Both the position numbers and the translations under genes were made by a program. From Tyto alba (Eukaryota > Chordata > Aves > Strigiformes > Tytonidae): a stretch of DNA of 64,000 nucleotides. Below the pieces are notes generated by a model that saw only the letters and a list, made by a program, of their open reading frames with translations, had not been told where the DNA came from and searched no databases. Below are positions 24,851-37,500 of the stretch, in pieces (position 1 is the stretch's first letter; each line of letters starts with the position of its first letter). The stretch covers positions 6,014,001 to 6,078,000 of the forward strand of contig NW_024881322.1 of the NCBI RefSeq assembly GCF_018691265.1, read 5' to 3'.

Positions 24851-26810
24851 TTAAATTTGTTGTATACACACTTCCTAGTAGTGTAGTTCCTTTTCTAAAT
24901 GTAATGCTTTTACTCTTCCACTGCTCCTCTGAGTCCTAAGGCAATGATTAGGAGATCTGTTCTACAAACAGCAGTAATTTCCGTATTCCATCCTCTTCAG
25001 AATAGCAATCAACTTTCCACTAACTTTATGGAATAAGATTGGTCTAGATATTTTGACATATATATTCACATTACCACACACAGCACTAGGAAATCCAGGG
25101 GACATAAAATCTGAATGTTCCTTGGTGCTTTTGCAGTGGTATTTGCAACAGACAACATCTTGGCACAGGAAAACTAGCTGATCTGGTTATGAGAAGATTG
25201 CAAAATTATTTTACCAGTTTTATTTTGTGTCAGAACCCTTGAAACTGAGGAAACAGTGCATCTGCTACCTGCTTTATTCCAGGGGGCGTATTACATCTGC
25301 AGAAGAAGGCAGATTCTCTTTGACAAATTTCTACCTAAAAAAAAAATTCTAATGGAAAAAATGGAAGTACCAGCTTCTTAATAGTATCCTACTAGTGTAG
25401 CGCTCTTTCACTGCATAGAAGTGCAAAATTTTTTGAACGTTGCTTGATGTCTCTATAGATTATTTCCATCACATGTAAGGGTAGCATAAAATCCTGTAGA
25501 TTTACATCATTAAAAATAAAATTTCATGTTTAGAGAAGAGGCACAATGCTTCTGAGAGCTCTGCTGTGTATCAGTACTTGGGGTGATGCTGGCTATGTTT
25601 GTGTCTCTAATCTGATAGCTCTTACAACGCAAAATAGCTATTTGTATTATTCCTTTTTGCAGCCACATTAGGCAGAGAAAGAGCCTTCTAAAGGGAGAAG
25701 TGTCCTAAGAATCTACAATCTTGATCTGTGACTGTCCTTGAGCAGAGGATGGGGGGGTCTGCATCTGCCCTTCTAGACTCTTAATTACCAGCCTTTCACA
25801 TGCAGCAGTAGAAGTCAAGGACAAGGTGGAAGAAACTCTGCAGTGAGTCCAGCAAAACCTACTTTTTTACTTCTTTGGTTAAAGCTTCATGTTTCATTTG
25901 GGTTAAATTCTGCTATTACACACACACACAGAGCATGATTTCAGTGAGAGCTGAACACAAAAAAATAATAGAAACCAAAGAGTTTGGCCCTTGTCTTGTA
26001 ACCCAGAGACAATCCTAGTCTGTTGATGAAAACACTGTTGCATTAATAATGCAAGAGTCTCTCTGGGATGTTTTAGGTTCACACTTGCAGAATTTCGTGA
26101 TGGCATTGGAAAGAATTGTGTGTGTCTGGGGCATAGCTGGTGTGTATCACTTCGAATGACATAGGAACCTGAAAAGGGGAAGGATCTTTGAAAAATTGCA
26201 GTGCTTTTGACCATTTTGTCTTTTTGAAATTTGAAATTCAGCAAGGCAAATAGAAAATTACTGAAAAATAAGAATTTAGGGACCTTATCTTGTATTCCTT
26301 ATTATTTCTGCTAACAAGATTGCAGATATGACACGAACATATGTTTTAAAACCAGAGAGTCCTTGAATACTATCTTTATCTAAAAGCAGTCTTTCCTTGG
26401 TTTTGGTCTTTTTTACACAACTGGTGGCAAAACAAAGTGATTAGGGCAAATTGTTTGCTGTTTCACATGTGCCTGATTTCAAACAGAAAAAAAAGCTGCC
26501 AGGTATGAAATGATCGTTCTGTGAAATCTAGAGGCCTAAAATAAGTGCAGGGGACTCTCCACAGGTATTTTATACCCTTGAAAGCAGCTCCTTGCTGCTC
26601 TAAGTCCCATGCAGTCTGGTTTGGACTGGGACCCCCTCTTTGACCAGTCAGTTGTGTCTTCCCTGCACCCAGGAAACTTGGCTCCTGACTGACAAATTTT
26701 GTTCTGTCTAAGCTGCAGTGAAGCAGACCATTGGGAAAGTGTCAGTGTGTGACAGCTGGCCAGAAAACAGTTCTGTTTTCCCTTCTTCTCAAAATACCAA
26801 TTAAAAAAGA

Positions 26811-26846
26811 ATACATACACACACACACACATATATATATATATAA
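26811..26846 (+). repeat. (CA)n(TA)n compound microsatellite
   Basis: A short run of CA dinucleotides passes directly into TA dinucleotides. It is likely polymorphic. Confidence 0.8.
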
Positions 26847-27649
26847 ACTCCGATTCTTCTCCCATTTTCATCTTTGACATCAACAGATGATGGTAAATGT
26901 CACAGAAATACTTTTATCCAAACTCCAAAATTCTGGGCACAAAGGGAAGATATGTGACCTGAGATGCTGGCCCATATTTCTTTTCAATCATTAAACTGCC
27001 TGCGCAGTACAAAACCCCCTGCAGAAATACACAAAGAGAGGGCTTTGTTTCTAAACACTTAGAAGTCTTTTGAGAAGTAAAACAATATGATAATGGAGCT
27101 GCAGGGCATGCCTTATCCATTGAGGAATAAAACTTAGACATGTTAATTACACTATCATAAATGAGAGAAGTGTTTTCTCTACTGTGTAGTTAATGGCAAG
27201 AATATTTTGTCACTGAGGTTAGAAATGTATTTGAAATCTTTAGGAAACCTAAAAAACGCAATTATATTTTCAGAAGGAAAAGTAGAACTAATAAAACATA
27301 TAATATTTTTAATTACCCTAAAAAATACAGTTTTTGACAATACCCAGGCTGTGTTTTTCCTGGTTTCAGGTACTCTCTTGTTTAACTTTAAAATTTTGTT
27401 TACAATAATATTACCTCAACGTAAGTGAATTTATATTGGGATTTTGAGAACAGATCATTCTCAGCAGGAAAGTGGAGGCAAGACTTATTTTGCTGAAGAG
27501 CTCCAGGGTGACTCTCAATTCCATCAGATGTATTTTGCGTGTTACCATCTCAAAAATCAGCAAAATCATCCTTTCCTTATCCTAATTTAGGGGTGTGAGA
27601 CATTAGAAAGACTTTCAGGAGCCAAGACAAAAAGGTGCAGTTTAATATG

Positions 27650-27655
27650 TTTATT
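27650..27655 (-). terminator. Candidate poly(A) signal of the CCR8-like gene
   Basis: The minus strand reads AATAAA here, about 870 nt past the stop codon. I found no closer perfect hexamer on that strand. The assignment is tentative because no transcript data are available. Confidence 0.35.
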
Positions 27656-28522
27656 CGAAGAAAACTTTTCTAAAATGGCAGAAAATAATGCTGTATGGAA
27701 AAAGAGATGGTGCCTACGTGCTACGTGCCATTTTGTGGTGCTTGCCTTTATCAGTGAGCGCTGGGGACACAGAGTTGGAGGTCCCACACCTCCAGCGACA
27801 ACAGGGACCACCAGGCTGCTTTGATGACGACACATTCAAGTGTGTGGGTCTCTAGGAGTGCCCAGTTTAAGGGGCACCTGGAGGCATTGCTCTGCTGTTT
27901 TTGAAGGCATCACCACCAAAGGCTGCTTTAGGCAGAAGCAGCTCCAGGGACCCCCTGGCTGTGCCCCTGGGAGCGTCACACAGCAAAGCAACAGGGCCCT
28001 GAGCTGAGTGCCCTTTTCATCTGGGAGCTGAAGCAAAGGGGGAATGGTGACAGTGGCTGAGGTGATTCCCTCTTTGCAATGTGAAGTAATCCCACGCCTG
28101 TTGCCTTCCCTGCTTCCCAGAGGGGGGGTCCCATGCCTGTCCCAGGGATGTAGGGATTTAGGTATGGAACAGCTTCCACAGGGCAGAGCATATTTGGGGG
28201 TGGGCAGAAGCGATGCTTTCATCAGAGGAGAAAATAAATGATAGAGGAAGAACCCTGCTTGCTGAAATGTATTAAAAGAGTTCTAAAACTTAATTAAAAA
28301 TAATGCTGTGGGAAGCTTGTAAGGTCACCATTTTACAAACAAACTGGTGCTCTTAGTAAACTAATGTTGCCACTTACTACGCTGTAGTTCACAGCATATC
28401 CCAGAAGGAGGTACAGGTGTACTGGTCCTCGCAAGAGGATGCTGCACACATGGTACAACCTCCAGGGCCGTGTCAGACCTTAGCCCAACTACTCACACCA
28501 GAAGAAGCCAGCTCGGGTGAGC
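27656..28522 (-). other. Likely 3' UTR and downstream flank of the CCR8-like gene
   Basis: The interval follows the CCR8-like stop codon on the minus strand. It is moderately GC-rich between 27,720 and 28,200, with overlapping open frames on both strands that show no domain. I see no separate gene in it. Confidence 0.4.
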
Positions 28523-29578
28523 TCACAGGAACCCTGCACTGTCAGAGCAGCCGGAGAGCTGGGTGGGTGCTAGAAACGACTGAGCAGCTCCGGCACCTCC
28601 GACAGGTCTGGAGAAGACACGGACACAGGACTGAAGTAGTCCTTTAAGATGGGCCTTGAACGTCATCCCCGCAAAGGCGTAGATCACGGGGTTCAGGCAG
28701 CAGTGGATGAAGGAGATGGTTTCAGTCAGCTGCAGGGCCAGGGCTATCTGGTAGCTTGCCTTGCAGTCATTGATGATGTGCAGGCTCTGCAGAGAGTCTA
28801 GGAACAGTGCGACGTTGAAGGGAGTCCAGAAGAGGAAGAAAACGATGATGATGATGAAAATCATCTTAATTGCCTTGATCTTGTTCCGATTTTTGCATTT
28901 TTGCAGGTTTTTCAGTATCTGGGCGTAGCAGCAAATGAGGATACTAAGAGGAATCAAGAGGCCTAAGATATTGGCTGCAAACTGAGAAACAACCTTCCAG
29001 GTATTGTCGCCTGGGGGGTATGTGGAAACACACTGCACAGACTGCTCGATTTCCAGCTGCTGGTTGAACATGATGTTGGGTACGGAAGCCAAGCCAGCCA
29101 CGAGCCACAGGATTAAACTGATAATTGTGCCACAAGAGGCTGTCCGTATCTTCATGGCATAGACAGCGTGGACAATTGCTATATACCTGTCTATGCTCAT
29201 TAGGGTTATAAAGAAAATACTGCTATAAAAGCCTGTGTAATAAACGCCAGCCATTATCTTGCACATAGCATTGCCAAAAACCCACTGGTCCGACGCATAG
29301 TGGGCTTGGAAAGGGAGAGGCACAACAAAGAGGAGATCAGAGGCTGCGAGGTTCAGCAGGCAGATGTCAGTCATTGTCGCCAGCCTTTTCCTGGTCAGGA
29401 GAACCCAAAGGACCAAGGAGTTTCCCACAAGGCAGAAAACAAACACAAGGCAGTAAAGAATTGGCAGAAAGAGAGATTTAAACCTGCGAAAGCTGTTTCC
29501 TTCGTTGCACGGAGCAGTGTTTTCATCATATCCATAGTCGTATTCTGTTGTTCCAAGGAACTGGCTTGTGGGATTCAT
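28523..29578 (-). CDS. CCR8L: C-C chemokine receptor type 8-like (GPCR)
   Basis: This is a 351-residue seven-transmembrane chemokine receptor. The N-terminus has clustered acidic residues and tyrosines Y13, Y15 and Y17, probable sulfation sites. The extracellular cysteines are C24, C106, C183 and C272. DQWVFG stands before helix 3, DRYIAIVHAVYAMK starts at 130, FWTPFNV at 250-256 and NPVIY at 296-300. The helix 3 to ICL2 segment and the KCKNRNKIKAI loop at 227-237 are closest to CCR8. The ATG at 29,578 follows a splice acceptor by 9 nt and gives the usual length; an upstream in-frame ATG at 29,632 lies in the presumed intron. Two oddities are PLP at 87-89 where many CCRs have a TXP motif in helix 2, and GMTFKAH at 304-310 where relatives have a GEKF-type helix 8 start. 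CCR4 is the next best alternative. By family knowledge it would act on T-cell subsets. Confidence 0.92.
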   Translation of the reverse strand: MNPTSQFLGTTEYDYGYDENTAPCNEGNSFRRFKSLFLPILYCLVFVFCLVGNSLVLWVLLTRKRLATMTDICLLNLAASDLLFVVPLPFQAHYASDQWVFGNAMCKIMAGVYYTGFYSSIFFITLMSIDRYIAIVHAVYAMKIRTASCGTIISLILWLVAGLASVPNIMFNQQLEIEQSVQCVSTYPPGDNTWKVVSQFAANILGLLIPLSILICCYAQILKNLQKCKNRNKIKAIKMIFIIIIVFFLFWTPFNVALFLDSLQSLHIINDCKASYQIALALQLTETISFIHCCLNPVIYAFAGMTFKAHLKGLLQSCVRVFSRPVGGAGAAQSFLAPTQLSGCSDSAGFL

Positions 29579-29587
29579 CTCAGATAC

Positions 29588-29589
29588 CT
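29588..29589 (-). other. CCR8L: Splice acceptor just upstream of the CCR8-like start codon
   Basis: On the minus strand the pyrimidine-rich tract TCTCTTGGTCTTTCCTGCAC leads to AG here, followed 9 nt later by the ATG. It implies a non-coding first exon upstream, as in the other two receptors of this window. Several plausible donors exist on the minus strand, at about 30,972, 32,816 and 35,044, and I cannot choose among them. Confidence 0.68.
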
Positions 29590-31444
29590 GTGCAGGAAAG
29601 ACCAAGAGATAAATGGCTAACTGTCCTAGCATGGGACTCCCAGGGTTGCTTCTGCCTGCCTTTGTGCTGCATTGAGCCCATGGGCCAGCCCCCAGTCAGA
29701 GAGGGATAGCACAATGCTGTCTTGGTCTCACTGCCTGGCCAAGAGCAGCTGTACCACCAAAAAGGCCTGCCAGTTGTTCCTGTACTTGTGTAAGTATGAG
29801 CACTGGATGCCCTCAGTTTCCCCGAAACTGCCTCAGTGCCAGGGAGTTAGCCCCTCATCATTGCAGCGACAGGGAAATTTCATGTTCTGAATAGTCAAAA
29901 TGGTATAAAACCTGCATCTGATCTAAGAATCTGGATTTTCTTGTGCTCCCTTGAGTGGAAAAGCTTTTTGCCTGTAGCTTAAAGACCCTTATAAAAGCAT
30001 CTGGACTGAAGAAGCCACCACCCATCAGCATAGCAACATTTTTAGCTGAGCTGATCCAGGCTAGATGCTGACATGGAGTGCAGAGACATGTAAGCTGGTT
30101 TTCTATGGGTGAGTTCAGGTCTGCATACAAAAATCCTCCGTAGCAGCAAGGAGTTCGCAGGGCTACGCCTGCAGTGCTGAGCTCTGGGCTGCGGCAGCGA
30201 GGCTGCCACTGACCTCCAGGTTAGCTGGCGAGCAGTTTGGCTGTGCCTATTTCTAAAACGCAGCAGTTTATTGCACCTGTCTGTTCTGCCCAACTTCAGT
30301 TTTCTAGCACTCAAGGGGGGGTGTTTCCTCTCTGTCATTTCTGAAGAATTGTAATGAAGAGAGCTTTCAAATAGCCTGACCCGCTCTCGAAAAGTGAGTC
30401 AGTGCTTTATCCACCTTTTTTTTTTTTTTTTTTTTCAGGTGTCACCTCATGACCCCTATAAAAGGGGATCTGGTTTGCAGAGTTAAGTGTTCACATTTTA
30501 AGAAGGAATGGTTCTTTCAAAAGACACTATTTCAGAGAATTTTGCCTTGTCACTGCTAAGACATTTGCAGGTTTATTGCGCACTGCACTTGCGTTATGCT
30601 TGCATACAGTTTGATCACACTGTTAAAGATCTTCAAAGACACAGGAGTCTTCAAAGACACAAAGTTTCCAGGAGGGAAGAACCATTTGTAATAATCATTG
30701 GTATTAAGCTGGAGCAATAATATGAATGACAATGATTAATTTATTAAAAGTAGAGGACATCCTTTCCTGAGTTAAAAATCGCTGCTTGGGTATGCAAAGA
30801 GAGGACGGTGAAAATTTTCATATCGATGAGGAAGGAATCAGGTTTCACCACTTCTTGCCCGGCTGTGCCACCTTGTGCAGGGAAACAGGAGGACCCGTAC
30901 GCACAGCACGGAGGGGTGCTGGAGTCGGGGTTTGTCCTCTGTTCCCGGTATGGGTGCTGCTCGTGCCTCACTGACCTGCCTCAGCTTTTCTTGGGGCACC
31001 AGGACCAAAGTCAACTGGCATGTGCAATGCAGAGAAACCTGTTGCAAATACAGTACTCAGCCCTACTGGGTTCCTTGTTCGGAAATAAGGAGTAATGACA
31101 GAAAGGCAGTGCTGTAATCTACGTTGAAAGTGTAATTCTTTTGTATATTGAGTTTTCAGCTGTAGATAGGACATCTGCATTATTAATTTCAACTTTGTTT
31201 TCATGCATAAACCCCTTAATATCACGCTATTTAGTCACTAGATAATATCTGTTCATGCAGCAACAGGTATGGGTAGAAAATATTTCCTGCTAATGCTTTT
31301 GATGTCTGACCCTGACACACTGTGACTGCAAACGTTGCAGCAATTGCTTGCTTTTCTTAATTGCCTGTCATGGACCCCTTAAAAGCGGTCCATATATTCA
31401 ACAATCAAAAGTAAAAAATTTTCAAAAAATAATAAATACTGTGT
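29590..31444. other. Upstream region of the CCR8-like gene
   Basis: The interval has mixed composition and no recognisable conserved gene. A T-run at 30,416-30,435 is followed at 30,457 by TATAAAAGG on the plus strand and, 43 bp later, by an open frame of 70 codons (30,508-30,720) with no known domain. A small direct duplication of a TCTTCAAAGACACA unit lies at about 30,630-30,662. Confidence 0.45.
30416..30435 (+). repeat. (T)20 homopolymer
   Basis: Twenty consecutive T residues are followed by CAG. It could be a poly(A) tail remnant in reverse, or an incidental pyrimidine tract. Confidence 0.85.
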
Positions 31445-31463
31445 GATAGATAGATAGATAGAT

Positions 31464-31540
<77 letters not shown>
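31445..31540 (+). repeat. (GATA)n tetranucleotide microsatellite
   Basis: About 96 bp of GATA units are broken once near the left end by an inserted T. A degenerate tail with ATAGATATAGA-type units extends to about 31,570. GATA microsatellites are often highly polymorphic. Confidence 0.97.
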
Positions 31541-31541
<1 letters not shown>

Positions 31542-31570
31542 CAGATACATAGATATAGATTTATAGATAT

Positions 31571-34500
31571 GGTGCATCTGATTTTGACAGAATTCAAAAG
31601 AGTTTTTCCTGGACTGAACAGAGACTGGAGATGCTCCACTTTTGACTTTCAGACCACCTTTACACCGTTAACACCTCTGACAGCTTCCAACCAGGGCACA
31701 GCATTTTCCATTTTCTCCCCTCTCCACATCAGTTTGTAAAACAGTCAAACTGAAAAAGCAATTTTCCGGAGGGTATCAAGAGAGAGAGGACTGCTGCAGG
31801 TCTCTTTCCCCTGGTTGCCAAAGTTAGCCTGTTACTTTTAAGGGTAGCACATTAAATGTGGATGGACTTTACCTTTAACAGCAAGAAGCCTCTACTCTCT
31901 CAGTTGACCCCGGTCCACTTTTCCTTCTATCGTGTCCGTGTCCTCTCTCTTGGGCTCCGGAGTTTCCAGGAGGCTTACTGCATCGCTTGTGGAGATGGCT
32001 GAGATTTGGTGATATGCGGGTGTCAAATGGACAGCTGCCAGTTCCAGGATAGGTTTTGAGGCAAATAGAAGATTTTATAGCTGCAGTAAACAGGAAAAGA
32101 GGTGTGAGGGCTTACAAACACATTCTGTGAAACACAAGTCAAATACAGCTCTTTTTGAAGACAGAAAAGATCGTACATGAAGAGGTGCTAATGTTTGCTA
32201 AACTCCTTCTTCACAGTCACCCCTGATTTAAGTGAAAAATTTAAAAGTTCAGATGTCTCCATCGCAGAACACACCCTAATAAATTTGCAACTTTTTACAG
32301 AAGCTGTCATATAATTTCTGAGTCGCACTATTTTAGTTTTTCGTTTCCTTCAGCTAATATTGTCTTGTACTTTGCAGTCTGGTTATGTCCCTCCCCATTA
32401 GTAATGTATTAAGTTTCTGAGCAAAATAAGAACTCACAGGTACTGATACTCCTTTGCAATAATTTTTTAACCATCTTTTATTCAAGCGGAGATATTTCAG
32501 AGTTTCTTTGCCACCTTCATGTTTTTTAAAGTATATTTTAGTGCATTTAGGATACATGGTCAAGACAAAATATTGAAACAAGGACAGGCTTTTAATTTTT
32601 TATTTCTTTCAATAGCTTCAAATTATTTTTGTTTTGTGTAATACTGTAAATTGTGGTGCTTTATAAATCAGCCAAATTATATGATTTTCATCCATTAATC
32701 TCAACAAGCATAATTTTCCTGATCTACTGGAGCACAGAGAACAAAAGAGATTTGCCCAAGAGTCCCAAACAACTATGTGGCAGATTCAAAGCACGGCTGT
32801 TATTAAAGTTATTTACCTGTTCTTTGCTAACAGCTAGCAGCTCCAATCCAAAGTAGCTTTCCAGCTTGCTGGCTGCTACATAAACAAATAGTGAAAGAAT
32901 GTCCCAAAGAAGAGAAGAGCTAAATACTTCAAGCAGACAAAAAAAAAAAAAGTGAGAAAATAGGCTCAGGAAAAAAAAAAAAAAAAAGAAGTAACGTAAT
33001 GAAGGACCTGGCACTAGTCAGTAGCACAGCCAGAAATAAAAGACCTGTCCCCTGAGGTATTCAAAATGCTACCGATGACCATGGCATCACACTGCTCAAG
33101 TACTCAATTGGTCTTATTATGTAAGAGAGACCAGTTCCTCTTTTTTAATTTATTTTTTTTCAGAACTAACTTTTTAACATTGTTGTAACAGAACTTTCTT
33201 TTATTCTATTCTCTCTTTATTCATTATACGATTAATAATATGTCAATACTATGTCCTGCTGTTACAGACATACAGTACAACATAATGTAACTCCATTCTA
33301 TTTACTTTTTTTTTTTAGAAATCAATAAGGTCAGCTTTCATTGTTTCTTATGATCAAAACATCAATCAGTTAAAGACGTCCCTTTCTCCATTGGATGCTT
33401 TTTGCATTAGTTGGGATGCTAAGTTAATAACATATATAAAAAAAATAAAGAATAGTTTGATATGAAACTGACAAAATAATGACATGTATTGGCATTTTAA
33501 AAAATTTATACATATTCTAAACTGAAAAAAAAAATCTTACATTCTTTCTTGAGTTATTTTCTGTTGCCTGTATTATGATTTTGTAAAAAAAAAAAATTCA
33601 TTTCATTCAAAATGTGTATTTTTTTAATTGGGAAATCTTCCAGTTGTGTATTTGCATCAGCTGCAATTCTGCACGGCCAGGCAAAGCATGGCATGAAGCT
33701 GGAAGAGCGCAGCAGGGAACTGTCAGAGGAAATGCACCGTGTATTGGAGAAAGCTGGAGCAAGCAAGAAGATGCAGAGGCCCTTAAAGGCTAGGAAAAGA
33801 GCTTGAATTCAAGTGAAAAAAAAAAGATAAGATACAAGTGAGCGTGCCTGGAGACTGCTGTGGTTGCGGGATGGCTGGCTGCTGTTCTTTGGGCAAACCG
33901 GAGAGGACTACGCCGAGTGTATGGGTAACAGCCTGTAATAAGGAGAGGGAGGAAAAAATTGTGGTGGTGCCGGTGTTTTGAAGGGAAACAGCAGAATTAC
34001 GGGGTCTAATGTAACGTTTCCAAGAGCAGATTTGCTGTGTTTTGAGAAGTGATATATATGTTTGAGTCCCTGGCCCTGCCTGGCTTTCAGAAAGGTTTAT
34101 GTGCCTGTGCCTATTCTGGGGTTGTTGGTGTTCCTGACACACAGCTGTCTCCCGAGCTTTTCTCAACAGAGTAATACAATTCATTAAAGGCAATGGAGGA
34201 TGTGATTTGTCAAAGGCAGTGAAAGGAAGGGAGAAGAGCAGGTTTAGGAAATGACAAATACGGCTTTGGAAAGGTGCTGTCCCTGACTGGCAGGTATTAG
34301 GTTGGCCCACAGCACGGGGGTAGACTTGGGAACTGTTGGCTGAAAGGATGATATTTTAAAACTAACGGGAGATGCCTGGGTTGGGGGACAGGGAAGAACT
34401 GGAGTCAGATTTTATTCATCTCCCCATGCTGAGCCCTACTCATTCTGCTACAGGTAATTTGAGGGGAGCGTGGGCAGGCAGAGCTCTGCTGGGCTGGAGG

Positions 34501-37500
34501 ATGGTAGAGATAAATAACCACGGGTGTATTCACAGATGTAGAGTGCTGAAAGCTGCAGGTATGCTAAATTTCCCTTGAAAGTTCAGAGGAAGATACCAGT
34601 GGGGGGGTTGGGAGGTACGCATTTCTGATTTTCCCTTTTTATCTGTGAGCCAGGCTGTAATGACCTGTATCCTTCCTGACACTTTTTCAGTCTGTGAGTA
34701 GCATTCACTTCATCCGAGTTAAACAAGGGCCACGCAAGCAAACAGGGATTTTCTGCCGAGCCAACAAACAGCCCTTTGAAGTTCATCTGTGGATGATAAC
34801 AAAGCAGAAAATGTGGTAAACCGGAAAGAGGCGGTAAAAAATGAACAGGGACATTAAAGGTCACCTGCACTTGCAAGTGCTGAACTCGAGCAGAAAGAGG
34901 TGCAGAGAGGCTGCAAGGTGTCAGGAGGAGCAGCGCAAGAGAGGTGGGCTCCGCTTGGTAAAGCAAAGCTGTGGAAGGGGTAGGTTGACTAGGTACAGAT
35001 AACCCTGCGAGGAAATGACCAGGGGAAAAGGAGGATTGTCTCACCTTACATGACGAACAGGCATATGAGAACAATATTTACAGGTTGTCCCTTGGGCTGC
35101 AGGGAGTTTGCTAGCAGGGAGCTGGGGCTGTGGGGCAGCCATCCCCCGGCAGGAGAGGAAGACGGCGGGTGTAAAATGGTCCTTGGTTAAGAGTGTGCAG
35201 GAGACGCCTGACCTGGGGGCTCTCATCGCCAGGGACAGGACAGCAGGCACCGGGCAGTCCCTCCCAGGGCCTCGGGGGTGCTCCCAAGGTGCTGGGTGGG
35301 AGCCACAGGGCAGGGAGTTCCCAGATCTGTTTGCTAAGACCCCCCTCTGAAATCCACTCTAGTGCTTCCTTCTTCAGCAGCCCTGGCTGCTGTCTTGCAG
35401 CATCCCTCCAGTTGAGTTTTACCTGGACACTAATACCAGCGCTAGCTGTGTAACTCCATACTCTTGTGGGCTTTCCTGTGAGAAGGAAATACCTTACAGC
35501 AAAACAGAGACAACTGACTGTTGGCATCTCTGGTGCTCCAGCCCGTGGCGCGTTTGGGTTTGGGTGCAGGAGCTGTGACACACACCACGTTCCATGTGCC
35601 CCATCAGGACTGCAAGCTGCAGGAGAGAAGAGCCATGTGGCATCACCACCTGGGTGCAAACGCCAGTGCAGAGGCAACGCAGTCACCACTCAGGTTAAGA
35701 AACACAGCAAAAATGTTGCTGTAGGAGGAGCCTTCTGGATTTTCTTCTTATGTTTTGATGGAGGGTATCAGGTCAGCCTGCAGTGGCCGCAGCAGCCCCA
35801 GGCAGATGGCAGGTGCTAGGGAGTCTCCGTGGGGCTGTGCACAACACCATTCATGCTTCCTCTTTAGCTGAGCCTGCTGCCATCACCACCACAGCAGTTG
35901 TTGTATTTACTCTCCAAAGTTACGGTTTCTGCTGTTTTTTCTTCTGTCAGAAAAGTTGCTTCAGTGGGGAAAAAAACCACATGCGATGCTTCATATAGCT
36001 GAAGATACTGCCAGCCTAAAAGTGACCAGCATGTCAGAATAACGCAGACTTCCATTCCCCCAAACTGCCGGGGGCCCCAAGATCAGGGAAATGATGCTCC
36101 ACTGAAGCCCCATGTTAAATGGAAAGGTTGTGGTAAATGCCACCATCAAAATGAATCTTGCTGTGAGGCAAACAGCATGGCCACGCCTGCAGCTCCTGCA
36201 GCCAGACATGTTCACTGGCACCCGGGGACCACCCATGCATGCTAGCTCAGCCTCTGACATTAATCCCAGAGCGTTTTCTTATTCTGTGCCGCCACTGCAT
36301 CCCCTCAGCCTGGGGGTGACGGCCACCTTAGCTGCTGCAAAACTGCTATGCTCTTGTAGAAACCTCTCCTTCCTCCTACAGACGGTCTAGATGAATTGAG
36401 TTTGAACACAGAAAGGAAACTGTGGTTGCAACAGAAGACACCACCAGCAAGAACTTGCTTTGTCCTCAGGAGCCCCAGCCGCGAGACCTGGTATGGCTCT
36501 GTCTGCTTGGTGAGGCGGATGGGAAGCACCTTTCTGACACCACACACAGGCTCTGGTGTTGGTGTAGCAGCCATTAGGAAAAGATGGGTATAAAAGCAGA
36601 GTAAGATACCTTACCCGGTAGGATGTTTTCCAAGAATAGACTAAGTATTTCCTGGTTCTGCTTACTATCATAGCACCTGGCTGGAAAGCAGAGGACAAGT
36701 TTGTGATGCTCTTCTTCCACCCATCTCAAAGCGGAGGTAAGCAGCCGAATCAGTGGTCCAAGAAGAGCACTTTCCTCTGCCTCTGATGGACAGCAAAATA
36801 AGAGCAGCTTCTTAGTCAAAAAGAGGCATTTCCCATTCAAATCAGCTCTCACTTTGCATCTCAGAGGGCTTACTCTGTCTCGTTAGAAGAGGAGGGAAGA
36901 GGTGACTTGGTTCAGCAGAGAAAGCCAAACCAGATTAACTGGAACAGGGGATATGTGATGTCCATAAAAGCTGGGTTGCTCAGCTAAAATGGCTTGTAAA
37001 ATACCAGCAATGGTGGGAAGAGCAATGACAACAGCTCATCTTTGCAGGAGAAGGTAGAAGCAGAGAGTCAGGGCGAGCATCTCCTCTGTAGCGTGGGAGC
37101 AGCATGACAGGTAGAACTTTGATGAACCTCCCACCCACAATTCCTCCTCCTGGTGATGTATCTGCCCCATCAACCCTCTCCCACGCCTATCTGCTGCCTG
37201 CATGGACCAGCAAGTGCCCTTCCCCAGCTGCAGCACCCTTGGCGAATCCCTTGCACCCCCCTCCCACAGGGCAGTGGGGACGGATGAGGGGAACACCGAG
37301 CCCTGGGTGCCCAGGGCTGGCGGTCACCTGGGGGGTATAGGAGGAAACCCCACATAGGACCTGTCTTTTGAGGAATCCTTGCTTCTTTCAGTTATTGCTG
37401 CAATGTTTGGGTCTGTCAGCATCAGCTCTCAACACACCATCTTAGTAGGACCACATCAGCTTAATCAAAATCATTTAATCAGACCACTGCCAGTGTAGAG

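Larger units (their letters stand above)
19051..27649. other. Intergenic, AT-rich, no gene recognised
   Basis: The stretch holds only short open frames on both strands. Features seen are a perfect 9-bp hairpin at 20,045-20,069, a 21-bp tandem duplication at 21,560-21,601, an A-run at 23,180-23,196, an AAT-rich stretch near 24,800-24,850 and a CA/TA repeat at 26,811-26,846. No chemokine receptor pseudogene was noticed. Confidence 0.5.

Noticed and set aside
29579..29632. 18-residue N-terminal extension of the CCR8-like protein
   Set aside because: The sequence includes a pyrimidine tract and acceptor; its apparent hydrophobic leader is the translated splice site.
31445..31540. Regular repeat considered as a CRISPR-like array
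   Set aside because: It is a simple tetranucleotide microsatellite without spacers, in a vertebrate genome.
35111..35689. 192-codon minus-strand frame
   Set aside because: Several other frames on both strands overlap it, composition is GC-driven and no homology is recognisable.
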